The notes under the pieces are model-generated. The model had not been told where the DNA came from and searched no databases. It saw nothing but the letters and a program-made list of their open reading frames with translations. Shown here piece by piece: positions 8,457 to 17,027 of a stretch of DNA of 64,000 nt (position 1 is its first letter; each line of letters begins with the position of its first letter). The stretch covers positions 300,863 through 364,862 of the forward strand of contig JAUNHV010000001.1 in assembly GCA_030523725.1 (NCBI GenBank). Reading direction: 5' to 3'. The DNA is from Synergistaceae bacterium (GTDB lineage: Bacteria; Synergistota; Synergistia; Synergistales; Synergistaceae). Made by a program: the position numbers and the translations under genes.

Positions 8457-9660
8457 ATCAATGTACAAACAGAAAAAAAAATACACAATTTCAATTTTTG
8501 TCATAGCCATATTGATTGCACTTATTTTATTCACTTTTAGAGGCAAGACAAATAAAATTAGCTATGAGTTAGCACCTATAACTCTTGGTGACATCCAATC
8601 TGTTGTCCAAGCAACTGGAACAGTACAGCCAGTTGAAACGGTAGACGTGGGCACACAAATTTCTGGTCGCATAGAAGAATTATATTTCGATTACAACAGT
8701 AAAGTAGAAAAAGGACAGCTTATAGCTTTGATGGATTCTGACACTTATGAAGCTAACAAACTAGAAGCACAAGCTTCAGTAGCTTCTTGCATTTCCGATA
8801 TAGAAACTGCAAATACCACGTTAGAAAAAGCTCGGTTAGATTACAACAGAGCTTTAGAACTAGTAAAAGATGATCTTATCGCAAAGTCAGAAGTTGATAG
8901 CTATCGTGCAACTTACAAAAAAGCTATAGCTTCCGTAGCACAGTCAAAAGCAAGATTGCGTCAAGCACGTGCAAGTCTGAAAAGAGCGGAAATTAACTTA
9001 AATTATACACGAATTTATTCCCCCGTCTCAGGCGTTGTTACTATGAAAAATGTTGAAAAAGGTCAAACTGTTGCTGCAAGCTATCAAACTCCATCTATAG
9101 CAAAAATTGCAAAAGATCTAACCGATATGCAGGTTGAAGCTAATATTGACGAAGCAGATATTGGAAATATTAAGGAAGGGCAAAAAGCAATTTTTGATGT
9201 AGATTCTTACCCTGATCTAAAATTTGAGGGAATTGTTTCGCAATTACGTCTATCACCAGTCAACAACAATAATGTTGTAACTTACACAGTTGTCATCAAG
9301 GTAAAGAATAAGGATAAAAAATTACTTCCTGGTATGACAGCGAATATAAATATCATTTTGCAAGAGAAAAAAAATGTTAAATGCGTTCCTAATGCTGCGT
9401 TCCGATTTAGACCACAAGAAACAGAAATAAAATCAAAAGGATTTATTGGATTTATGGGACGCAAGCACTTTAAAAACATGACAGATTCAAGTCAGCAAAA
9501 TGGAGACGGAGCAGTAGTACACCTATTAGTGAAGGGCAAACCCATTCCGTATGGAGTAAAAATTGGAATAACTGATGGCATAAACACAGAACTTATAAGT
9601 GATTTAGAAGTTGGCTCTCCAATAATTGTAGGTATAAATTTACCCCCTGATCAGAAATAA
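8446..9660 (+). CDS. MacA-like periplasmic adaptor (membrane fusion protein)
   Basis: A 404-residue adaptor that links the inner-membrane ABC transporter to the TolC channel. One N-terminal membrane anchor lies at residues 15-32. The lipoyl-type half appears as VQATGTVQPVETVDVGTQISGRIEELYFDYNSKVEKGQLIALMD, the coiled-coil hairpin follows, and the second half reads YSPVSGVV. The beta-barrel part contains IDEADIGNIKEGQKAIFDVDSYP. The start at ATG 8446 is supported by AGGAGAAAGG at 8431-8440. Gene order tolC-macA-macB in one strand-continuous run supports a MacAB-TolC-type system exporting peptides, lipids or drugs; the substrate is not predictable. Confidence 0.92.
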   Translation: MQIKSMYKQKKKYTISIFVIAILIALILFTFRGKTNKISYELAPITLGDIQSVVQATGTVQPVETVDVGTQISGRIEELYFDYNSKVEKGQLIALMDSDTYEANKLEAQASVASCISDIETANTTLEKARLDYNRALELVKDDLIAKSEVDSYRATYKKAIASVAQSKARLRQARASLKRAEINLNYTRIYSPVSGVVTMKNVEKGQTVAASYQTPSIAKIAKDLTDMQVEANIDEADIGNIKEGQKAIFDVDSYPDLKFEGIVSQLRLSPVNNNNVVTYTVVIKVKNKDKKLLPGMTANINIILQEKKNVKCVPNAAFRFRPQETEIKSKGFIGFMGRKHFKNMTDSSQQNGDGAVVHLLVKGKPIPYGVKIGITDGINTELISDLEVGSPIIVGINLPPDQK

Positions 9661-9680
9661 ATTTTCCTTAGGAGTACAAG

Positions 9681-10373
9681 ATGCCAATACTTAAATTAAA
9701 AGATATAAGAAAATCATTCGAATTAGGTGATGATTTTATCGAAATACTCCACGGGGTAAATTTGTCCGTAGAAAAAGGGGAATTTGTCGCAATGATGGGA
9801 CCATCAGGATCCGGTAAGTCCACAACAATGAATATCTTAGGCTGTCTCGATCAACAAACATCTGGTGAATATTTTCTAGATGGTAAAAATGTAGCAACTT
9901 TAACTAGTGATCAATTAGCACACATGCGAAATCAGTTAATTGGTTTTGTATTTCAAGGATTTAATTTGCTTTCAAAAACATCAGCTTTAGACAATGTTGC
10001 CATGCCTTTGCTTTATGCAGGAGTATCCAAGCAAGAGCGTTATAAGAGAGCTGAATTTGCACTAGATAAAATGGGCTTATTGGATCGAATTCACCATGAA
10101 CCCACCCAACTTTCCGGAGGACAACAACAAAGAGTTGCAATTGCCAGAGGAATCGTGAATAATGCACCAATACTAATGGCAGACGAACCAACAGGAAATC
10201 TAGATTCAAAAACAAGTGATGAAATAATGAATCTCTTTAAAGAACTCAACAATGCGGGAATCACAATTATTCTTGTCACACACGAGCCTGACGTCGCAGC
10301 ATATGCTAAACGTATCCTACTTTTCAAAGATGGAATCATTCAAGATGACCAAATTAACGATAACAGAAGGTAA
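9681..10373 (+). CDS. MacB/LolD-type ABC transporter ATPase
   Basis: A 230-residue ATP-binding subunit of the MacB/LolD/FtsE group. Walker A is GPSGSGKST (residues 40-48), the signature is LSGGQQQRVAIARG, and Walker B with the catalytic Glu is PILMADEPTGNLD; the H-loop is VTHEPDV. A ribosome binding site (AGGAGT) precedes ATG 9681. In E. coli MacB the ATPase and permease are fused. Here they are two genes 14 bases apart, the usual arrangement in Firmicutes. Confidence 0.95.
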   Translation: MPILKLKDIRKSFELGDDFIEILHGVNLSVEKGEFVAMMGPSGSGKSTTMNILGCLDQQTSGEYFLDGKNVATLTSDQLAHMRNQLIGFVFQGFNLLSKTSALDNVAMPLLYAGVSKQERYKRAEFALDKMGLLDRIHHEPTQLSGGQQQRVAIARGIVNNAPILMADEPTGNLDSKTSDEIMNLFKELNNAGITIILVTHEPDVAAYAKRILLFKDGIIQDDQINDNRR

Positions 10374-10387
10374 GCGAGGAGAATATT

Positions 10388-11611
10388 ATGATTCCCCCCA
10401 ATGAAATTTTTACAACCGCGATAAAAGCAATAAGAACAAACAGGACACGTTCTATCCTTACTACTCTTGGAATAATTATTGGTGTTGCCGCAGTTATTGC
10501 TGCACTTGCAGTCGGCGAAGGAACTAATAAAGTCATAGATGAGCAGATATCGTCTTTTGGTAGCAATTTCATAATGGTCTTTCCTGACAGAGGTGGAAAT
10601 TCTTCTAACAAAGATAGAATAGCTTTCTTAACCTTAAGCGATGCGCAGGCAATAGAACGCGAAGTTAGTGGAATCGAAGCAATATCTCCAGTAGTTGATT
10701 TGTCTGCAAATTTGATTTATAAAAATTCAAATTGGAGTTCAGATGTGTCAGGGGTGGGATCAAGTCATATTAATGTTACTGATTTTAAGATAAGTTCTGG
10801 CAGAAACATAACAGAAACTGACATCAAACAAAGTGCAAAGGTAGCTGTCCTGGGTAGTACCGTTGTAGAAAAATTATTCTACACTGGCTTCAATCCAATC
10901 GGCGAAGTAATTAGAATAGACAAGGTGCCATTTAAAGTTGTTGGTGTTCTTGAGTCAAAGGGAATTTCTTCCATGGGACTTGACCAAGATGATTTTGTTT
11001 TGGTTCCTTTGACCGCGGCTCAAAAAAGACTTGTTCGCTTCTCAACACCTGGACGAATTAACTATATCTATGTAAAAGCAGTATCAATGGATGCGTTAAA
11101 TTACGTTCAGCACGAAACGGAATTGGTTCTAAGGGAAAAACATCGTATTAGACGAGGAGAAGATGATGATTTTGCCGTAAGAAATGTAACCCAAATGTTG
11201 GAGGCAAGGCGTCAAGCCAACCAAACTCTTACATTTCTATTATACACGATTGCTCTTATTTCACTGCTAGTAGGTGGAATTGGCATCATGAACATTATGT
11301 TTGTCTCCGTTACAGAAAGGACAAAAGAGATTGGAATTCGCCTCGCAATCGGAGCTACACAAAATGACATAAAAGTACAGTTTTTGGTTGAATCCTCTGT
11401 GCTTTCAATGTTCGGTGGTGTCATTGGCATATTACTTGGATTCGCGCTTGGATATGTCCTAGCAACTTTCGTTGGTGTTACCCCAATTTTTTCGTTTTCT
11501 TCACTCCTAATTTCGTTCCTTTTTTCTGTTGCTGTTGGAATTGGGTTTGGCTATTATCCTGCTAGGAAAGCAAGCTTGATGAATCCAATAGATGCTCTGA
11601 AATATGAATAA
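10388..11611 (+). CDS. MacB-type ABC transporter permease (FtsX/MacB core domains)
   Basis: The 407-residue permease partner of the preceding ATPase. An N-terminal membrane segment follows NRTRSILTTLGIIIGVAAVI, the conserved MacB_PCD opening. A large periplasmic domain spans about residues 50-285, and three C-terminal membrane segments form the FtsX domain with the family phrase MFVSVTERTKEIGIRLAIGAT. MacB transporters act by transmitting motion across the membrane rather than pumping through it. It is the last gene of the operon, which ends at the terminator at 11612-11651. Confidence 0.95.
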   Translation: MIPPNEIFTTAIKAIRTNRTRSILTTLGIIIGVAAVIAALAVGEGTNKVIDEQISSFGSNFIMVFPDRGGNSSNKDRIAFLTLSDAQAIEREVSGIEAISPVVDLSANLIYKNSNWSSDVSGVGSSHINVTDFKISSGRNITETDIKQSAKVAVLGSTVVEKLFYTGFNPIGEVIRIDKVPFKVVGVLESKGISSMGLDQDDFVLVPLTAAQKRLVRFSTPGRINYIYVKAVSMDALNYVQHETELVLREKHRIRRGEDDDFAVRNVTQMLEARRQANQTLTFLLYTIALISLLVGGIGIMNIMFVSVTERTKEIGIRLAIGATQNDIKVQFLVESSVLSMFGGVIGILLGFALGYVLATFVGVTPIFSFSSLLISFLFSVAVGIGFGYYPARKASLMNPIDALKYE

Positions 11612-11651
11612 AAAAAATCTTGGTGATTACAGTTATCACCAAGATTTTTTT
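11612..11651. terminator. Bidirectional terminator after the exporter operon
   Basis: ATCTTGGTGAT (11617-11627) pairs perfectly with ATCACCAAGAT (11635-11645) around a 7-base loop. The stem is flanked by an A-run and a T-run. It serves both the rightward exporter operon and the leftward small gene whose stop is at 11650-11652. Confidence 0.88.
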
Positions 11652-11994
11652 ATTCCTTTTTTAAAGCATCATTATCCAACTCAATTACTTCACTCGCTTC
11701 TTGAAGCTCCGCAATACTAACTGCGTGATTTTGTGCATGAGTTTTGTGTTCATCTCTATCATGCGGAACATCATAAATTGTATTCTGCTTTTCCTTCTTT
11801 TTTTTGTCTTTTCTTTTCTTATACCTTCCAATAAAATCATCATTGATAATTATAGTTCCTCGGCCTGTTATGAGACCTATTAAAAGAATTATAAATAACA
11901 ATGCCACAGGTAAAAGTATAAGCAATAATACTACACTGGGAAATGCGAAACCAAACAACAATGTTCCAAGCAACATAAACAATAAAAATCTCAT
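11650..11994 (-). CDS. Small membrane protein of unknown function
   Basis: A 114-residue protein. The first 43 residues are almost entirely hydrophobic and could form two close membrane segments. A strongly basic stretch (RYKKRKDKKKKEK, about residues 57-69) follows, then an acidic/polar cytoplasmic tail. I recognise no family. A GGAAATGAG context at the ATG gives a modest ribosome binding site. It ends at the shared terminator and lies 50 bases downstream of rlmN on the same strand, so it may be the last gene of the dnaX-dnaE-mtrB-rlmN run. Confidence 0.6.
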   Translation of the reverse strand: MRFLLFMLLGTLLFGFAFPSVVLLLILLPVALLFIILLIGLITGRGTIIINDDFIGRYKKRKDKKKKEKQNTIYDVPHDRDEHKTHAQNHAVSIAELQEASEVIELDNDALKKE

Positions 11995-12044
11995 TTCCTA
12001 CCTCTTAAGCTACACCAATTTTCATAACAAAGTATTAAGTATTA

Positions 12045-13337
12045 CTACCCCTTTGTTCTCTTAAAGCCTAATTTTTGTTTTTTAACCTTTAAGTTTGAAA
12101 AACAATTCTGAGAATTTTTTTCGGTATCGTTAGACTTTTTTCGACGGAATTTATCAATGAAGCCACCTGATGTAGTTTTTTTTGTTGCTTTAGCTACTAT
12201 CTTTTTTTCTAGCAATTTAGCTTTACGCTCATAGCGCTCTATATTTGCCGCATCATGCAACATACTTGCGTGAATGATTGCATCCGTTTTCGTGTAAGAA
12301 TCTTTTTCAACTGCACCTTCAGCAATTTTCCGTCTTAGTTGTCCGCAGGCAGCATCTATATCTTGCCCCATGCTAGAACGAATTTCTGTCTCAAAACCTG
12401 CAGTTTCCAGAATAGTTTTGAAACGCAAAACAGCCTCAGGAGAGGCTGTTTTATATCTTCCTCCAGTCGCATTATATGGAATAAGATTAACAAAAGAATG
12501 AATACCACGAAGAAAATGGACAAGCTCCCTTGCACGTTCTACAGTATCATTCACTTCGCCAAATAATGCATATTCAAAGGAAATTCTATCATTTGTCTTC
12601 GACTGATAGTCAACAAGAGCTTTCCTCAATTCTGGCAAAGGATTCGTCTCGTTAACTGGCATCAAGAAACTACGTAGTTCACTATCAGCAGCATGAAGAG
12701 AAACTGCTAGACGGACAGGTAACGACGCATCTCTTAAGGCTTCTATCCCCTTAATGATTCCTGAAGTTGAAATTGTAAAATGACGAATTCCAAACCCGCG
12801 TAACTTTTCATGGTTGAGAAGCCTAATAGATTTCAACACTGCATCAGTATTCAAAAATGGTTCTCCCATTCCCATGTATACGACATTTGACAGGTCGCGT
12901 GATGTAATTTTTTCTGCCAATAAAAACTGAGCCGCAATTTCCCCAGCAGTCAAATTTCTTGCAAATCCGCTAGTTCCTGTTGCGCAAAATGTGCAACCAA
13001 GAGGACAACCAACTTGGGTTGAAAGACAAAGGGTGAGACGGTCACCATGCTTCATCAATACCATTTCAATAGTTTCAGCATCACTCAGTTTTAAAAGGAA
13101 TTTTTTTGTTCCGTCTTTGCTTTTTTGAGTCAATAAAATTTCTGGATATGAAAAATAAAAATCTGCTTTTAATCTTTCTCTCAAGTCTTTTGACAAATTA
13201 GTCATTTCATCAGCTGAGGTAACGTGTTTTTTCCAAATCCATTCGGCAATCTGGGTTGCTCTATACTTTGCTTCACCAATATTGGAAATATACCCCTGCC
13301 AATCCTCAAGCGAATTTTCTAAAGCAAATTTTTTCAT
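12045..13337 (-). CDS. rlmN: 23S rRNA/tRNA adenine C2-methyltransferase RlmN
   Basis: RlmN is a radical-SAM enzyme that methylates C2 of A2503 in 23S rRNA and of A37 in some tRNAs. The cluster motif CxxxCxxC is at Cys111, Cys115 and Cys118 (GCPLGCTFCATG). The YMGMGEPFLN region and the second catalytic Cys in MGQDIDAACGQLRRK near residue 332 are also visible. At 430 residues it is longer than typical RlmN (about 350). The extra roughly 85 C-terminal residues are Lys-rich (KLLEKKIVAKATKKT, then KFRRKK) and have no known role. It lies 12 bases downstream of mtrB. Confidence 0.95.
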   Translation of the reverse strand: MKKFALENSLEDWQGYISNIGEAKYRATQIAEWIWKKHVTSADEMTNLSKDLRERLKADFYFSYPEILLTQKSKDGTKKFLLKLSDAETIEMVLMKHGDRLTLCLSTQVGCPLGCTFCATGTSGFARNLTAGEIAAQFLLAEKITSRDLSNVVYMGMGEPFLNTDAVLKSIRLLNHEKLRGFGIRHFTISTSGIIKGIEALRDASLPVRLAVSLHAADSELRSFLMPVNETNPLPELRKALVDYQSKTNDRISFEYALFGEVNDTVERARELVHFLRGIHSFVNLIPYNATGGRYKTASPEAVLRFKTILETAGFETEIRSSMGQDIDAACGQLRRKIAEGAVEKDSYTKTDAIIHASMLHDAANIERYERKAKLLEKKIVAKATKKTTSGGFIDKFRRKKSNDTEKNSQNCFSNLKVKKQKLGFKRTKG

Positions 13338-13349
13338 ATTCTGTTCCTT

Positions 13350-13574
13350 TTATTCACCACCCATGAGATCGCCAATAGAAGTCATTATCTCGGCTTTTCC
13401 ACGAATTTTCATAGCAGAAATGTTATCAGTGAACTGCGAAATCCACACTTCACCACTTTCCAGCTTTTCCGTGTGTAAAAACCTGTTCTCAACTCCTCTA
13501 GTAACACCAGTAACCGTTACTCCACTTTCTTTTGCCTTGACCACGATAAAACTTTCATGAACAACATCTTTCAT
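13350..13574 (-). CDS. mtrB: trp RNA-binding attenuation protein (TRAP)
   Basis: The 74-residue product aligns without gaps to Bacillus TRAP as I remember it. TRAP is an 11-subunit ring that binds tryptophan and then wraps RNA carrying (G/U)AG repeats, controlling trp genes. The RNA-binding residues fall at identical positions: Lys37 (SGEV preceded by HTEKL), Lys56 and Arg58 (SAMKIRGKA). Tryptophan-pocket residues Thr25, Gln47, Thr49 and Ser53 are kept, while position 30, Thr in Bacillus, is Asn. TAGAGGAGGA at 13581-13590 is a strong ribosome binding site. It sits between dnaE and rlmN, far from any trp gene in this window. Confidence 0.88.
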   Translation of the reverse strand: MKDVVHESFIVVKAKESGVTVTGVTRGVENRFLHTEKLESGEVWISQFTDNISAMKIRGKAEIMTSIGDLMGGE

Positions 13575-13591
13575 AACAAATCCTCCTCTAA

Positions 13592-13609
13592 TTGTTGTTG
13601 TTGTTGTTG
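13592..13609. repeat. (TTG)6 microsatellite; (CAA)6 in the mtrB leader RNA
   Basis: Six perfect TTG triplets lie between the dnaE stop and the mtrB ribosome binding site. In the minus-strand transcript this reads (CAA)6, a sequence that stays unstructured, directly 5' of the Shine-Dalgarno. It could act as a translation enhancer or as a slippage-prone length-variable spacer. Confidence 0.85.
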
Positions 13610-13613
13610 TTTG

Positions 13614-16600
13614 TTAATAGATACTTATTGTATCTACACCATAGTCAGTTAATTCTTTAACCAAACCATCGTCTAATTTTACCATAACTCTGCGTAATTT
13701 TGCAACTAAAGTTTCTTCTTCATTTTTTAATTTTAAGATTACCTCATTATGTCCCTTGTGGCTTGACAAAATTTTAAAGATTCCTTCAAAAAATCGTTCG
13801 TCCTTACCATCTATTAAAACCTCAAGAGTAACATGTGGAGTTAATTTTTCTTTGTAATCACTTTCCGAATAGACCTCTGTCACAAAGAAAGATACTCCTC
13901 TATCCTGACGCACATTACCTTCAAAAAAGTAAAATTCACCTTTTTGAAGTACAGGCTTTAAGGCAGTCCACCTTTCACGAAAAAGCATAACTTCGACAGT
14001 TGCCACATTATCTTCCAAAACGACAACCCCGTAAGGCTCTCCCGTCTTTTTGCTAAACTTTTCCACTACAGAAGAAAGCAATCCAGCAACAATGGGCTTT
14101 GATTTGGAAGTCCATTGTGCAAGTGCAGCTATAGGGCAGGTTGCATAACGTCTTGCCTCTGCCTCATACTGGTCAAAAGGATGACCAGAAATGTAAAGAC
14201 CAAGGCTATCACGCTCTTTGTCTAATTTTTCTCGCTCAGTAAAATCAGGACAATCAATTATTTTTGGTTCTTCCAGTAATTCATCCTCTCCAAAAAGTGA
14301 TGACTGATTTTTATTTTTTTCTTTTTTCCCTACCTTGTCTATCATGTCAGGCAGGTTTTTAAGAAGTTTTGCACGGTTTGAATCAATACTGTCAAAAGCT
14401 CCTGCCTTAATCAGATTTTCAATTACAGCTTTGTTAGCCTTTTGTGTATCAATTCGAGTTAAAAAATCCCATAATGACGTAAATGGGGTTTTTTCTCTCT
14501 GCTCAAGAATTGTTGCAACGGCAGTATCACCAACGTGTGCGATAGCAGACAAACCAAAACGAATGTCATCACCATCAACAGTAAAATCTTGGCGTGAAAC
14601 ATTTATATCTGGCGACAAAACTTTAAATCCAGCATCACGCACAGCTCTGATATATGCACCAAAAACATCTTTTCGTGTGCCACCTATTAAGCTAGAAAGA
14701 TAAGACGCGAGATATTCAGCGCCATAATGACAACGCAAATATGCAGTCCAATAAGACACTAAACCATAAGCAGCACTATGAGATTTGTTGAAGCCATATC
14801 CAGCAAATTTTTCTATGATGTCAAATATCTCGCCTGCCTTTGCCCCGTCAATGTTGTTCTTCAAAGCACCATCAACAAATTTGTTTCGCTCCTGTGCCAT
14901 AACATCTTTTTTCTTCTTTCCCATGGCACGACGCAGCAAATCTGCTTCACCAAGCGTGTAACCTGCAAGTGCTTGAGCACTTTGCATAACCTGTTCTTGG
15001 TAAAGAATAACTCCATAGGTATCTTTCATGTATGGCTCAAGCAAAGGGTGGAGATAATGCACTTCTTCCTCACCGTGCTTACATCTTACATAGGTATCAA
15101 CCATTCCACTCTCTAATGGTCCTGGGCGATACATAGCAACAAGAGCAATTATATCCACAAAACAGTCCGGACGTAACCTTTTAATCAAGGCGGTCATTCC
15201 TGACGATTCAAGCTGAAACACTCCTAGAGTTTCTCCAGCTATGAGCATTTCGTATGTTTTCTTATCATCCAAAGGAATTTCTTCAAGCTTTACCGGCTTT
15301 TTGCCATTTTGCTCAATATTTTTTAACGCATCTTCCAAAACTGATAAGGTACGCAAGCCAAGAAAGTCCATCTTCACAAGCCCTAGTTTTTCAATTGGCT
15401 CCATGGAATACTGCGTAGCAACTTGGCTTTCTGCAAATTTTCTAACAGGCACCATATCACTTGTTGGCTTAGGAGTAATGACAACTCCAGCAGCATGTTG
15501 TGAACAGTGGCGAGCAAGCCCTTCAATATTAACAGCAATGTCTATCAATTTTTTTATGTGGGGCTTATTCTCATAGGCATCTTTTAGCTCTGGAACATGC
15601 TCAAGAGCGCCCTTGATGTTTGGAATTTCTGGAGTTGGCATAGCAGGAATTAGCTTTGCTATCGCATTTGCCTCAGGAATTGGAATATCCAAGGCACGTG
15701 CAACGTCCTTTATTGCTCCGCGACTCTTCATTCGTCCAAAGGTAATTATTTGTGACACATGATCAATTCCATATTTTTGAACAATATATGCTATTAACTT
15801 ATCGCGTCCTTTGTCCGAAACATCAGTATCAATATCAGGCATACTTATGCGTTCAGGATTCAAGAATCTTTCAAAAAGTAAATTATATTTCAAAGGGTCA
15901 AGTTCTGTAATTCCAAGAGAATAGGCAACAAGTGAACCGGCAGCGGAACCTCTTCCAGGTCCAATTGGAATTCCCTGATTTTTGCAGGCCATTATAATAT
16001 CTGACACTATGCAAAAATAGCCAGGAAAGTCCATCTGAATAATAATTCCTAACTCATATTCAAGCCGCTTTAGATATTCTTCCGGTGGATTTTCCGTTTT
16101 TAGCCTTCGGCGTAAACCTTCATGTGCCATCTTTGTGAGGTGCGTAGAAAGGGTTTCTCCTTCTGGCAATGGGAACACTGGAAGATAATACTTTCCCGTC
16201 TTTAATTTAACATTACATCTATCTGCTATCAGCTGTGTATTAGTCAAACTTTCCGGCAATTCATTACCAAAAATCGCCCACATTTCTTCAGGACTTCTAA
16301 AATAATAATCATCCCCAGTGAAACGATAACGCTGTGGGTCTGTTACAAGCGCTCCAGTCTGAATGCAAAGAAGGACATCATGCCACGCAGCATCTTCTTT
16401 TTTTAAATAGTGTGCGTCATTTGTAGCAATGAGAGGAATATTCATTTCCTTTGACATTGCTATCAAATTTTTATTTACAAGGGCCTGATCTGGCAAGGAG
16501 TTAGCCTGAACCTCTAGGAAGAAATTGCCAGCTCCCATAATGTCATTGTATAGGCTAGCACGTTTTTTGGCACCTTCCAAATCTCCAGCCATAATGAGCT

Positions 16601-17027
16601 GTGGAATTTCTCCTCCAAGACAAGCAGAAGCACAAATCAGCCCTTTTGAATAGGTTGCTAAAAGCTCGTGGTCAATACGTGGTTTATAATAAAATCCATC
16701 TGTATTTGCTATCGAAACAAGCTTTACGAGGTTGGCATAGCCTTCGTCATTTTCTGCTAAAAGAATCAAGTGATTTTGATTTTTACCATCACGGCATCTG
16801 TAACCACGTTCGTCAACATAGACCTCACAGCCAAGAATCGGTTTTACTCCTGCATCGTTACATTTATTGTAGAATTCAACACAACCAAACATAACACCGT
16901 GGTCTGTTATTGCACAAGAATTCATCCCCATTTCTTTGGTTGTTTTTGCAAGAGAAGCACAGGTGTTAGCACCATCTAGCAAGCTGTATTCTGTGTGCAC
17001 ATGAAGATGAACAAACGGTTTATCCAT
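13614..17027 (-). CDS. dnaE: DNA polymerase III alpha subunit
   Basis: The replicative polymerase catalytic subunit, 1137 residues, in the normal range for DnaE. The PHP domain opens with FVHLHVHTEYSLLDGAN. The palm carries the catalytic aspartates in PDIDTDVSD and the third in VKMDFLGLRTLSVLE. The helix-hairpin-helix and OB-fold regions follow, and the family phrases RHCSQHAAGVVI, GVFQLESSGM and GYGFNKSHSAAYG are all present. Its start codon overlaps the end of dnaX by 8 bases, so the two subunits are translationally coupled. Confidence 0.97.
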   Translation of the reverse strand: MDKPFVHLHVHTEYSLLDGANTCASLAKTTKEMGMNSCAITDHGVMFGCVEFYNKCNDAGVKPILGCEVYVDERGYRCRDGKNQNHLILLAENDEGYANLVKLVSIANTDGFYYKPRIDHELLATYSKGLICASACLGGEIPQLIMAGDLEGAKKRASLYNDIMGAGNFFLEVQANSLPDQALVNKNLIAMSKEMNIPLIATNDAHYLKKEDAAWHDVLLCIQTGALVTDPQRYRFTGDDYYFRSPEEMWAIFGNELPESLTNTQLIADRCNVKLKTGKYYLPVFPLPEGETLSTHLTKMAHEGLRRRLKTENPPEEYLKRLEYELGIIIQMDFPGYFCIVSDIIMACKNQGIPIGPGRGSAAGSLVAYSLGITELDPLKYNLLFERFLNPERISMPDIDTDVSDKGRDKLIAYIVQKYGIDHVSQIITFGRMKSRGAIKDVARALDIPIPEANAIAKLIPAMPTPEIPNIKGALEHVPELKDAYENKPHIKKLIDIAVNIEGLARHCSQHAAGVVITPKPTSDMVPVRKFAESQVATQYSMEPIEKLGLVKMDFLGLRTLSVLEDALKNIEQNGKKPVKLEEIPLDDKKTYEMLIAGETLGVFQLESSGMTALIKRLRPDCFVDIIALVAMYRPGPLESGMVDTYVRCKHGEEEVHYLHPLLEPYMKDTYGVILYQEQVMQSAQALAGYTLGEADLLRRAMGKKKKDVMAQERNKFVDGALKNNIDGAKAGEIFDIIEKFAGYGFNKSHSAAYGLVSYWTAYLRCHYGAEYLASYLSSLIGGTRKDVFGAYIRAVRDAGFKVLSPDINVSRQDFTVDGDDIRFGLSAIAHVGDTAVATILEQREKTPFTSLWDFLTRIDTQKANKAVIENLIKAGAFDSIDSNRAKLLKNLPDMIDKVGKKEKNKNQSSLFGEDELLEEPKIIDCPDFTEREKLDKERDSLGLYISGHPFDQYEAEARRYATCPIAALAQWTSKSKPIVAGLLSSVVEKFSKKTGEPYGVVVLEDNVATVEVMLFRERWTALKPVLQKGEFYFFEGNVRQDRGVSFFVTEVYSESDYKEKLTPHVTLEVLIDGKDERFFEGIFKILSSHKGHNEVILKLKNEEETLVAKLRRVMVKLDDGLVKELTDYGVDTISIY

